Below, piece after piece: positions 1-6,502 of a DNA stretch of 30,540 nucleotides. This DNA comes from an uncultured Collinsella sp. (GTDB lineage: Bacteria; Actinomycetota; Coriobacteriia; Coriobacteriales; Coriobacteriaceae). A program made the translations under genes and the position numbers. A model generated the notes under the pieces. The model saw nothing but the letters and a program-made list of their open reading frames with translations. It made no database searches and was not told where the DNA came from. Within the stretch, counting starts at the first letter, position 1. Every line of letters begins with the position of its first letter. The stretch is from contig USHA01000015.1 in assembly GCA_900554325.1 (NCBI GenBank), forward strand, positions 1 through 30,540. Reading direction: 5' to 3'.

Positions 1-430
1 CGAAGTATTCGTAGCTGCCGCCAGAGACTTTATGGTACGGGTTTTGCGCGTTTTTCTGACGATCGAACGAGAACACTACATCATCGGCATTCAGTTCGCG
101 CGTCGGTTTGAATTCTTTATTGTCGTGCCACTTCACACCTTTACGCAGATGGAAGGTATAGGTTTTACCGTCTTCACTGACTTCCCACTTTTCAGCGAGG
201 CCCGGGATGACTTCAGTGGTGCCGATTTTAAATTCAACCAGACGGTTATAAAGCGGTACGGAAGAGGCGTCATAGGTGGTGCCGGAGGTAAACAGCTGCG
301 GGTTAAACCCTTCCGGAGATCCTTCTGAGCAATAAACCAGAGTTTTAGCCTGAACACTTGCTGCGACGGTCATAGCCACCAGGCTGAGACCAAGCTTCAG
401 CATCCCTGACTTTTTCAAGGAAATACGCAT
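1..430 (-). CDS. dppA: DppA dipeptide-binding protein, N-terminal fragment (foreign, enterobacterial)
   Basis: The minus strand reads open from ATG at 430-428 to the window edge and gives 143 residues that match what I remember of E. coli DppA, the periplasmic dipeptide- and heme-binding protein of the DppABCDF ABC transporter. The start MRISLKKSGMLKLGLSL is followed by a signal peptide ending SVQA (residues 25-28) and the mature protein KTLVYCSEG. The fragment ends at residues GSYEYF; the full protein is about 535 residues, so roughly the last three quarters lie outside the window. A GGAG ribosome site sits 7 bases before the ATG. No stop or frameshift is seen. Codon use and base composition are enterobacterial and unlike the rest of the window. 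It is truncated only by the window edge, and its linkage to the neighbouring genes is probably an assembly chimera. Confidence 0.93.
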   Translation of the reverse strand, partial: MRISLKKSGMLKLGLSLVAMTVAASVQAKTLVYCSEGSPEGFNPQLFTSGTTYDASSVPLYNRLVEFKIGTTEVIPGLAEKWEVSEDGKTYTFHLRKGVKWHDNKEFKPTRELNADDVVFSFDRQKNAQNPYHKVSGGSYEYF

Positions 431-560
431 TATTCTGCTCCAATTGTGATGTTTGTTGTTTTAACCCTTTGCAGTGGGTTGTCGCTGCCTGACCTTTTTT
501 GTTTTTAATCACCATGATTATTTTGCTTAAAGCAACAACGTTCCCGCTCGATGTGATTAC
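431..560 (-). promoter_or_regulatory. dppA 5' untranslated region with CA-rich GcvB-type target
   Basis: This AT-rich stretch lies directly upstream of the dppA start. E. coli dppA is known to have an unusually long leader, repressed by the small RNA GcvB through a CA-rich segment near the ribosome site. Such a segment (ACAACAAACATCACAATTG, minus strand) is visible at about 441-459. Composition returns to that of the rest of the window somewhere around 560-630, so the foreign/native junction probably lies there. I cannot place it exactly by eye. Confidence 0.6.
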
Positions 561-753
561 CGAATCAAAACGTGTACATCAGCCACCATAATCGACATTT
601 TTCGACATGTTTGGAGGCTGATGAACACGAATGCGAAATCCCCCGCCCAATAGCACCCTCCACATGTCTGGACTCTCTATGGCTTCGCTGGATAGACATC
701 GCCGGAACGGGTATAGTATCGAAAGTTTTGTCGTTAACCAGCGGGGGAGTCCT

Positions 754-1458
754 GTGGGCATCAAAAAGAAGATCAAAAAGGAGCTTATCGGCACTTCCGA
801 TTACCCGTCGAATAAGATCTTTACGATCTCCAATTTCATCACCTTTACGCGCCTGATCCTCACCCTGGTATTTCTGTACCTGTTTGTGACGGATAACAAC
901 CGCGTCATCGCTATCGTTATCTACGCCGTTGCCGCCTCCACCGACTGGATGGACGGTCAGATCGCCCGCATGACCAAGACGGTCTCGTGGCTCGGCAAGG
1001 TCATGGATCCCATTTGCGACCGTGCGCTGCTGTTCACCGGCGTGCTGGGATTGGTGGTTCGCGGAGAGTTGCCAATCTGGGTCTGCGTGCTCATTATTGG
1101 CCGCGATATCTATCTGGGCATCGGCACGCTTATCGTGCGTCATTATCACCGTCGCCCCATCGACGTCGTCTTCCCCGGAAAGATTGCCACGGCGCTGCTC
1201 ATGACCGGCTTCTCGCTCATGCTGCTCGGGTTCCCCATTGTTGACGGCCTGCATCTTTTACCTTCAACCCTTAAGGCCTTCCCGGGCCTCAACGGAAGCT
1301 CGGTGCCCCTCGGCATCTTCTTTGTGTACGGCGGCGTGATCTTCTCCATGCTCACGGCTGTCATCTACTCCATTAAGGGCGGAGTGGCCATTAAACAGGC
1401 TCTCGCGCATCCCGAGGACGAGGACATCGACTTTCTGAACCCTGAAATCGAAGACTGA
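754..1458 (+). CDS. CDP-alcohol phosphatidyltransferase (PgsA-like)
   Basis: This is an integral membrane enzyme that transfers a phosphatidyl group from CDP-diacylglycerol to an alcohol. The family signature DG-x2-AR-x8-G-x3-D-x3-D is complete, at D67, G68, A71, R72, G81, D85 and D89, inside the segment TDWMDGQIAR...DPICD. Several hydrophobic helices follow. I chose the GTG at 754 because GGGGGAG lies just upstream and the protein then begins with a basic amphipathic stretch (VGIKKKIKK). The same frame stays open to an ATG at 631, but that would add an atypical 41-residue leader. A weak -10-like TATAGT is at 712-717. A second, more canonical PgsA lies at 21802-22440, so this paralogue may use another alcohol (mycobacteria have PgsA2 in the same context). 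The substrate cannot be read from sequence. It is probably the first gene of a unit with the FHA and MerR genes. Confidence 0.85.
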   Translation: MGIKKKIKKELIGTSDYPSNKIFTISNFITFTRLILTLVFLYLFVTDNNRVIAIVIYAVAASTDWMDGQIARMTKTVSWLGKVMDPICDRALLFTGVLGLVVRGELPIWVCVLIIGRDIYLGIGTLIVRHYHRRPIDVVFPGKIATALLMTGFSLMLLGFPIVDGLHLLPSTLKAFPGLNGSSVPLGIFFVYGGVIFSMLTAVIYSIKGGVAIKQALAHPEDEDIDFLNPEIED

Positions 1459-1524
1459 TTCGTTGGGGTATGATTACGTACGGTTCATTATTTGCGGCAC
1501 GTCCGCGATAAGTTAGGGGTTGTC

Positions 1525-1959
1525 ATGGACAACATGGTTAACAATATGCCTCAGAATGATAAGACTGCTGACGCCACCTGCGTATTCCGCGTGCCTTCAA
1601 GCGACGTCACCGTTCCCGACCTCATGGCCAACGTGCGCATCACCGCCCCCGTTCTGTCCATCGTCAAGGGTCCGCAGACTGGTGCCGCCTTTGAGCTCGA
1701 GGACGACGTGACCACCATCGGCCGCGATCCTGCGAACGGCATCTTCCTCAACGACATGACTGTTTCGCGCAGCCACGCGCGCATTATTCGCGAGGGCCTC
1801 GGCGCTCACATCGAGGACCTGGGCTCGCTCAATGGCACCTGGGTTGACGGTGCCATCGTCAATGCAGCCCCGCTGCACGACGGTTCTTCCGTCCAGATCG
1901 GTACGTTTACGCTCATCTACCACGAGAGCACGCCGGAGCGCATCGAAACCGGTGAGTAG
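1525..1959 (+). CDS. garA: FHA-domain protein, GarA/OdhI-like
   Basis: This small cytoplasmic phosphothreonine-binding protein has 144 residues. The FHA domain spans about residues 43-135 and keeps the ligand-binding residues G66-R67, S81-R82-x-H84 and N103-G104-T105. The N-terminal tail contains DATCVFR (residues 16-22). This resembles the ETTSVFR segment that Ser/Thr kinases phosphorylate in mycobacterial GarA and corynebacterial OdhI, so T18 is the likely regulatory site (inference). GarA-type proteins control 2-oxoglutarate and glutamate metabolism by binding the enzymes until they are phosphorylated. The start ATG 1525 is preceded by AGGGG with a 5-base spacer; an in-frame TTG at 1492 has no such site. 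The MerR gene follows after 3 bases, as in Rv1827-Rv1828. Confidence 0.88.
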   Translation: MDNMVNNMPQNDKTADATCVFRVPSSDVTVPDLMANVRITAPVLSIVKGPQTGAAFELEDDVTTIGRDPANGIFLNDMTVSRSHARIIREGLGAHIEDLGSLNGTWVDGAIVNAAPLHDGSSVQIGTFTLIYHESTPERIETGE

Positions 1960-1962
1960 GGC

Positions 1963-2841
1963 ATGGCCGAACGCAACTATCTGAGTATCGGCCAAGTCGT
2001 CAATCTTCTTCGAGGCGCATACCCCGATCTTTCGAACTCAAAAATTAGATTTCTAGAGGATGAGGGGCTCATTACCCCTCATCGTACGCCAAAGGGATAC
2101 CGGCAGTACTCCAAGGAGGACGTTGATCGCCTGGAGGTCATTCTGCACCTGCAAAAGACCCGCTACATGCCGCTCAACGTGATTAAGCAGCGCTTGGAAA
2201 ACGCCACGGACCTGTCAACGCTCGCCTACGAGGTTGGCTTGCTGTCCGATGTTCCGCTCAAGACTGAGCCCAAGGAGACTAAGCAAAAGCTGCATCCCAT
2301 CGAGACCATTCCCGATATGCTGGGCGTCGAGATTTCGTTTATCCGGTCGCTCGCCGAGAACGACCTCATTCGCATCATCAAGAGTCCGCAGAATCGCGAG
2401 CTTGTCGATGGCCGCGATTTTCCGATCATCCGCTACTGCTCCGAGCTGTCACGCTTCCATATCGAGCCGCGCAACCTGCGTCAGTACGTGTCTTCCGCCA
2501 ACCGCGAGTCCTCGATGTTTGAGCAGGTGCTCGTGAGCATGCTCGGAATGGATACTTCCGATGACGAGCGCGACGCCAAGCTCGAGCGTGCGTTTAAGAA
2601 GCTTCACGACCTGACGGAAAGTGTGCACACTGCGCTGCTCAAGAACCGCGTTTTTGAGTCGCTCAACGCCGTGGTCGAGGACGCCGACATCGATGCACTC
2701 GATGAGGAAATCACTCGCTCCGAGTCCACCAAGGCCAAAAACGAAGAGGCAGACGCGCCGGCTTCGCACGAGGATTCTCTCGTAAAGCCGCTCAAGGTCG
2801 TCGCCCCTTCGCACTCCGGCACCGCCACCGCGGCCAAATAA
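1963..2841 (+). CDS. ftsR: MerR-family transcriptional regulator, FtsR/Rv1828-like
   Basis: This 292-residue protein has an N-terminal MerR-type winged helix at about residues 7-76 (SIGQVVNLLR, then KIRFLEDEGLITPHRTPKGY and RQYSKEDVDRL). That pattern matches the Rv1828/FtsR subfamily rather than metal-sensing MerR proteins, and no metal-binding cysteines are present. A second domain (about 95-190) fits the extra helix-turn-helix of this subfamily. The C-terminal ~60 residues are charged and probably disordered. FtsR of Corynebacterium activates ftsZ; the target here is unknown. It follows the GarA-like gene by 3 bases and is probably co-transcribed with it. Confidence 0.85.
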   Translation: MAERNYLSIGQVVNLLRGAYPDLSNSKIRFLEDEGLITPHRTPKGYRQYSKEDVDRLEVILHLQKTRYMPLNVIKQRLENATDLSTLAYEVGLLSDVPLKTEPKETKQKLHPIETIPDMLGVEISFIRSLAENDLIRIIKSPQNRELVDGRDFPIIRYCSELSRFHIEPRNLRQYVSSANRESSMFEQVLVSMLGMDTSDDERDAKLERAFKKLHDLTESVHTALLKNRVFESLNAVVEDADIDALDEEITRSESTKAKNEEADAPASHEDSLVKPLKVVAPSHSGTATAAK

Positions 2842-2881
2842 CCTCTGCCGCTTATCCGGCAACCCATTGAAAGGTCATGCA

Positions 2882-3412
2882 ATGTACGACTTCGAATCTC
2901 AAATCGTCGACATCCCCGACTATCCCGAGCCCGGAGTCATCTTTAAAGACATCACGCCGCTCTTTGGCAATCCCGAGGCGCTTAAAGCCATGACCGATGC
3001 CCTCGCCGAGCACTTTGCCGGCATGGGAATCACCAAGGTCGTGGGTCCCGAGGCTCGCGGCTTTATGGTTGGTGTACCGGTGGCTGTAGCCCTTGGCGCC
3101 GGCTTTGTTCCCGCACGTAAACCGGGCAAGCTGCCGCGCGAGACCGTAAGCCAGAGCTACGAGCTCGAGTACGGCACCGATTCAATTGAGATCCATGCCG
3201 ACGCTATCAGCTCTAAAGATACCGTGTTGATTCTGGACGACTTAGTCGCGACGGGCGGAACCGTCGAGGCAACAGGTAAACTGGTGCGAGATATGGGCGC
3301 AAAGCTTGTCGGTTACGGTTGTATCCTTGAGCTTGCGTTTCTCAACCCGCGCGAGAAGCTCACGCCGTCTGATGACGATGTGGAGCTCTTTAGCCTGGTG
3401 ACGGTGGACTAG
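2882..3412 (+). CDS. apt: Adenine phosphoribosyltransferase
   Basis: This cytoplasmic purine-salvage enzyme converts adenine plus PRPP to AMP and pyrophosphate. It has 176 residues, typical of Apt. The N-terminal part has the family pattern IPDYPEPGVIFKDITPL, and the PRPP-binding motif is VLILDDLVATGGT at residues 115-127. The GPEARGF segment (55-61) is the usual adenine-site loop. I chose ATG 2882 because GAAAGG lies 7 bases upstream; an in-frame TTG at 2867 overlaps that site. The gene begins 40 bases after the MerR gene and ends 32 bases before the NlpC/P60 gene, with no terminator in either gap. Confidence 0.93.
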   Translation: MYDFESQIVDIPDYPEPGVIFKDITPLFGNPEALKAMTDALAEHFAGMGITKVVGPEARGFMVGVPVAVALGAGFVPARKPGKLPRETVSQSYELEYGTDSIEIHADAISSKDTVLILDDLVATGGTVEATGKLVRDMGAKLVGYGCILELAFLNPREKLTPSDDDVELFSLVTVD

Positions 3413-3444
3413 CCGTTACCCTTAGTTACTGGAAAGGAAGCTAC

Positions 3445-4557
3445 ATGCGCACAGCAAACACGCATAAAAACATGGCACGCTGCGCTGCTACGGCAACCCT
3501 CGCTTGTGTTTTGGGCTTGGGCCTCGCGGTTCCTGCCTACGCCGATACCGCATCCGACCTTGCCGCTGCTCGTACTAAGCTCGAGCAGATCGGTACCCAA
3601 ACCCAGCAGATTTACGATGAGCTCGCCACGCAGACGCAGGCGCTCGATCAGACTGCTGGCGAGATCACGCAAAAGCAGCAGGAGATCGCCGATGGTCAGT
3701 CCAAGCTCTCGACCTATGTCGCCGGCGAGTACAAAACCGGCGGCCTGAGCCTACTTCAGGTTCTGACGGGTGTCGATGACCTGAGCGATATGCTCAACCG
3801 TCTGTTCTACTACGGCAAAGTTTCCGATAAGCAGGCTCAGACCATTCAAGAGGTCAAGGAGCTTAAGCAGCAGCTCACCGATAAGCAGGCCGAGCAGGAA
3901 AAGAACGTCGCCGCTACGCAGAAAAAGGTCGACGAGCTTAACGCTCAGCAGGCTGAAGCCCAGAACGTCGTAAACTCCCTGGATTCACAGCTGCAGGCCG
4001 AGCTTGCCGCCGAGGCCGAGGCCAACGCCGCGCTGCAGGCCGGCATCAACGCCAGCACCGCCGAGAAGGCCACGGTGAGCAACGAGACTGCCGGTACGAC
4101 CGAGAACACCAATGACAACCAGGGTGGCGGCTCGAATCAGCCCACTCCGGCTCCCACTCCGGCACCCGCTCCGACCCCCGCTCCCGCTCCCGCTCCAACT
4201 CCTACGCCTTCTGCTCCGAGCCAGTCCGTTGACGGCGGTAGCGTTGTATCGCGCGCCTACAGCAAGCTCGGATGCGCGTATTCCTGGGGCGGTATTGGAC
4301 CGAACAGCTTTGACTGCTCCGGTTTTGTGAGCTACTGCCTCACCGGCCGTTATTGCCGCCTGGGTACTACTGGCACCTTTATGGGCTGGACCCGTGTGTC
4401 CGATCCGCAGCCGGGCGATGTCGTGGTCAACTCGTACCACACCGGCATCTACATCGGCAACGGCCAGATGATCCATGCCTCGGACTACAATACGGGCGTT
4501 ATTATCAGCTCTGTTGCCGCTGGCATGAACAACAACTACATCTTTGTGCGCTACTAG
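3445..4557 (+). CDS. Secreted NlpC/P60 peptidoglycan hydrolase with coiled coil
   Basis: This 370-residue exported protein has a signal peptide at residues 1-33 (basic start, hydrophobic core, AYA before D34). A long heptad-rich coiled coil spans about 36-215, followed by a Pro/Ala/Thr linker (about 233-265) and a C-terminal NlpC/P60 endopeptidase domain. The catalytic set is visible: C291 in DCSGF, H332 in YHTGIYIG and H344 in IHASD. The layout matches PcsB/RipA-type cell-separation hydrolases, in which the coiled coil restrains or docks the enzyme (known of the family); the docking partner would be inferred to be FtsEX or similar. A GGAAAGGAAG ribosome site precedes ATG 3445. The gene is followed by a strong intrinsic terminator. 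Confidence 0.92.
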   Translation: MRTANTHKNMARCAATATLACVLGLGLAVPAYADTASDLAAARTKLEQIGTQTQQIYDELATQTQALDQTAGEITQKQQEIADGQSKLSTYVAGEYKTGGLSLLQVLTGVDDLSDMLNRLFYYGKVSDKQAQTIQEVKELKQQLTDKQAEQEKNVAATQKKVDELNAQQAEAQNVVNSLDSQLQAELAAEAEANAALQAGINASTAEKATVSNETAGTTENTNDNQGGGSNQPTPAPTPAPAPTPAPAPAPTPTPSAPSQSVDGGSVVSRAYSKLGCAYSWGGIGPNSFDCSGFVSYCLTGRYCRLGTTGTFMGWTRVSDPQPGDVVVNSYHTGIYIGNGQMIHASDYNTGVIISSVAAGMNNNYIFVRY

Positions 4558-4580
4558 TTGCAGCTTACGGCGAACGAATC

Positions 4581-4618
4581 AGACCCCGCAGCTTTTTGAC
4601 TGCGGGGTCTATTTTTTG
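4581..4618 (+). terminator. Intrinsic terminator after NlpC/P60 gene
   Basis: An 11-bp perfect stem AGACCCCGCAG (4581-4591) / CTGCGGGGTCT (4600-4610) with an 8-base loop is followed by ATTTTTTG. This is a textbook Rho-independent terminator closing the 754-4557 gene block. Confidence 0.92.
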
Positions 4619-4651
4619 CGAAAGTCATAGGATTTTTCAGAACAACAAGTC

Positions 4652-4673
4652 TATCTAGTTTTGAATACTAGAT
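4652..4673 (+). promoter_or_regulatory. Operator-like inverted repeat upstream of degV-family gene
   Basis: ATCTAGT (4653-4659) and ACTAGAT (4667-4673) form a perfect 7-bp inverted repeat with a 7-base spacer. The 17-mer at 4652-4668 recurs with one mismatch at 6384-6400, upstream of the DUF1836 regulator gene. It sits about 30-50 bases before the -10 element of the downstream gene, a position typical of an activator or repressor site. Confidence 0.6.
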
Positions 4674-4700
4674 GCTCGCCTTGTCACGCGCACAAGTGGC

Positions 4701-4706
4701 TATAAT
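4701..4706 (+). promoter_or_regulatory. -10 element (TATAAT) for degV-family gene
   Basis: A consensus TATAAT lies 28 bases before the start codon. The nearest -35-like hexamer, TTGTCA at 4681-4686, is only 14 bases away, which is too short for ordinary sigma-A promoters. The promoter may therefore need an activator, possibly at the adjacent operator-like repeat. Confidence 0.6.
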
Positions 4707-4734
4707 TGTTGTGGACTATTAGAAAGGAGCCTCC

Positions 4735-5601
4735 ATGAGCTGGGCACTTATTTCCGATTCGAGTTGCAACCTTCGCGATTGGCATCCAACCGCCCCCAAT
4801 ACCACCTTTGCGTTTGCCCCGCTTAAGATACGGGTGGGGGAGCGCGAATTTGTCGACGACTTATCCCTCGACGTTCACGAACTCAACGTTGCCATTCAGT
4901 CGGAATCGAGCGCGTCGTCCAGTTCTTGCCCCAGCGTAGGGGAGTGGAGCGAGCTCTTTAAACTTGCCGACAAGACAATCTGCATGCCTATCTCGGAGGG
5001 TGTGTCTGGCAGCTACAACGCCGCTGCAACTGCGCGCGATATGGTGCTTGCCCAAGAACCCGAGCGCCAGATTCACCTGGTTAACTCGCGTGCCGCTGGC
5101 GGCAAAATGGACCTGATCTTTTTGCTGTTCGACCGTTATCTTACGAACAACCCCGACATCTCTTTTGAAGATGCCTGTGCCTATTTTGATGAACTGGAGC
5201 AGAACAGCAAGATTCTCTTTAGTCTGTGCAACTACGAGAACCTTGCCAAGGCGGGCCGTATCCCCAAGGCGGCTGGCATCATCGCCAACAAGCTCAATAT
5301 CCGCATCCTGGGAACGGCAAGCGAGGCAGGCGAGATCAAGCTGGTAACCCACACCCGTGGCGAGAAGAAGATGATCGGCAAGATCATCGAAAACATGGAA
5401 GCCGAAGGCTTTACCGGCGGTGAAGTCATTATCGACCACGTCGAGAACGAGTCGGGCGCCCAGGCGCTCGCCGACCGCATTGTTGAGCGTTGGCCCGGCT
5501 CTAAGGCCATCATCATGCCTTGCAACGGCCTTGATTCCTATTACGCCGAGATGCACGGCCTGATCATCGGCTATGGCATGGGCGTAGCCTCGGGCCGATA
5601 G
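4735..5601 (+). CDS. DegV family protein (FakB-like fatty-acid-binding protein)
   Basis: This 288-residue cytoplasmic protein is of the DegV/FakB family. Such proteins hold a fatty acid in a closed pocket and present it to the FakA kinase for phosphorylation (known of the family; the ligand here is inferred). Family landmarks are the N-terminal ISDSSCNL, the SCPSVGEW segment (64-71), ISEGVSGSYNAA (86-97) and the LAKAGRIPKA loop. Length is normal. AAAGGAG at 4723-4729 precedes ATG 4735 by 5 bases. No fakA is in the window. It faces the DUF1836 gene tail to tail, and both promoters carry the same operator-like sequence, so the DUF1836 protein probably regulates this gene. Confidence 0.87.
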   Translation: MSWALISDSSCNLRDWHPTAPNTTFAFAPLKIRVGEREFVDDLSLDVHELNVAIQSESSASSSSCPSVGEWSELFKLADKTICMPISEGVSGSYNAAATARDMVLAQEPERQIHLVNSRAAGGKMDLIFLLFDRYLTNNPDISFEDACAYFDELEQNSKILFSLCNYENLAKAGRIPKAAGIIANKLNIRILGTASEAGEIKLVTHTRGEKKMIGKIIENMEAEGFTGGEVIIDHVENESGAQALADRIVERWPGSKAIIMPCNGLDSYYAEMHGLIIGYGMGVASGR

Positions 5602-5612
5602 AGCATGAACGT

Positions 5613-5720
5613 TGGTGGGACAAAATAATCAGTAGTATTTGTCCCAGGAGTGATAGCGAGTTCAAGCTAGTTTCCGCTATCGACCCTGGGACTAATACTG
5701 CTGATTATTTTGTCCCACCA
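5613..5720. repeat. 108-bp imperfect palindrome between convergent genes
   Basis: The outer arms pair over about 20 bases (TGGTGGGACAAAATAATCAG at 5613-5632 with its complement ending at 5720). Inner segments then pair in order: GTATT/AATAC, GTCCCAGG/CCTGGGAC and GATAGCG/CGCTATC, around a 16-base loop. Each half also contains its own GGGAC...GTCCC. Transcribed from either side it would form a long hairpin, so it may act as a bidirectional terminator for the degV-family gene and the DUF1836 gene. It could instead be a REP- or MITE-like repeat. No protein is encoded. Confidence 0.8.
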
Positions 5721-5733
5721 CACCGCAGCTCCG

Positions 5734-6345
5734 CTAGCTGCTAAACCCGTTGAACTTAAGATAACTCATCAGGTACGCCTTCGAAACGAAGGACGATACC
5801 GCGCTGCGAACAAGCAGAGACTCACGCGTTACCTGATGCGCAGTATCGGGAACAGGCGTCTGCTCGACGGAAAACGCCGAACGAATCGATGCCTCAAGCT
5901 GATCAACCACATAATCGAATGCCGTCGGGGCATCGTAGCTCAATCGCTGGATATTAAAGAGTGCCTGGACCGCGGCAATAGGTAGCACCTGTTTAAAGAT
6001 GCAAATGGCAATCAGACGCGCAATCTGCTCGCGACCATACTGCTTTTTAACGGGGGCGGGAACCAAGCCAACCTTTACATAGTTATTGATCATCGAAGGC
6101 GTAATAACGGGTTGCTCAACACAAATAGAAAGCGGCTCCATCCACAGCGAGACATACTCAATCACCTGGTCGCGATAGAGCGTCACATTGGGCAGCTGAT
6201 CATAGCGCGGCAGGCTCAACGTATTGAGTTTACGCACGATATCGGACTGGATAAATGCATCGGGCAGCACCGTTGGCTGAATATCCTCAGGCTTAATGCT
6301 GACCGACGTATCGGACATCGGAATGACGTGTTTTACATGGTTCAT
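5734..6345 (-). CDS. DUF1836 domain protein, probable MerR-like regulator
   Basis: This 203-residue protein matches the DUF1836 pattern: a segment LPNVTLYRDQVIEYV (51-65), then ITPSMINNYVKVGLVPAPVKK (81-101) and a helix-rich stretch ending near 131. The 81-131 part looks like a MerR-type winged helix (helix-turn-helix, a GLVPAP wing, then YGREQIARL). The family's function is not established; DNA binding is inferred. I chose the ATG at 6345 because GGAGG lies 6 bases upstream. The frame is open to 6480, but that extension crosses the operator-like repeat and the trxB terminator. The shared upstream sequence with the DegV-family gene suggests autoregulation and control of that gene. Confidence 0.8.
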   Translation of the reverse strand: MNHVKHVIPMSDTSVSIKPEDIQPTVLPDAFIQSDIVRKLNTLSLPRYDQLPNVTLYRDQVIEYVSLWMEPLSICVEQPVITPSMINNYVKVGLVPAPVKKQYGREQIARLIAICIFKQVLPIAAVQALFNIQRLSYDAPTAFDYVVDQLEASIRSAFSVEQTPVPDTAHQVTRESLLVRSAVSSFVSKAYLMSYLKFNGFSS

Positions 6346-6377
6346 GAGGACCCTCCGTTCATTATCTATATTGTATT

Positions 6378-6400
6378 CTAGATTATCTAGTTTTGCATAC
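6378..6400 (-). promoter_or_regulatory. Operator-like repeat upstream of DUF1836 gene
   Basis: A 13-bp odd palindrome CTAGAT-T-ATCTAG (6378-6390) overlaps the 17-mer TATCTAGTTTTGCATAC (6384-6400). The 17-mer matches 4652-4668 upstream of the degV-family gene at 16 of 17 positions. It lies 33-55 bases before the DUF1836 start, in the expected promoter region. Confidence 0.6.
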
Positions 6401-6427
6401 CACGTATTACGAAGCCGCAGCATAAAG

Positions 6428-6459
6428 ATGGGGTCGATGCGAACGTGCATCGACCCCAT
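6428..6459 (-). terminator. Terminator hairpin after trxB
   Basis: A 13-bp perfect stem ATGGGGTCGATGC (6428-6440) / its complement (6447-6459) has a 6-base loop. On the minus strand it is followed by ATCTTTATG, a modest T-rich tail. It lies 44 bases past the trxB stop and upstream of the DUF1836 promoter region. Confidence 0.75.
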
Positions 6460-6502
6460 TATGTTAGAAGATAACAACATTACATAAGATATATTATCGT
6501 AC

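Noticed and set aside
565..1254. A 229-codon open frame on the minus strand opposite the first phosphatidyltransferase
   Set aside because: It is antisense to a gene with a complete active-site signature, its protein is low-complexity and it has no ribosome site.
4681..4686. TTGTCA as the -35 of the degV-family gene
   Set aside because: It is only 14 bases from TATAAT, too close for a normal sigma-A promoter, so I list only the -10.
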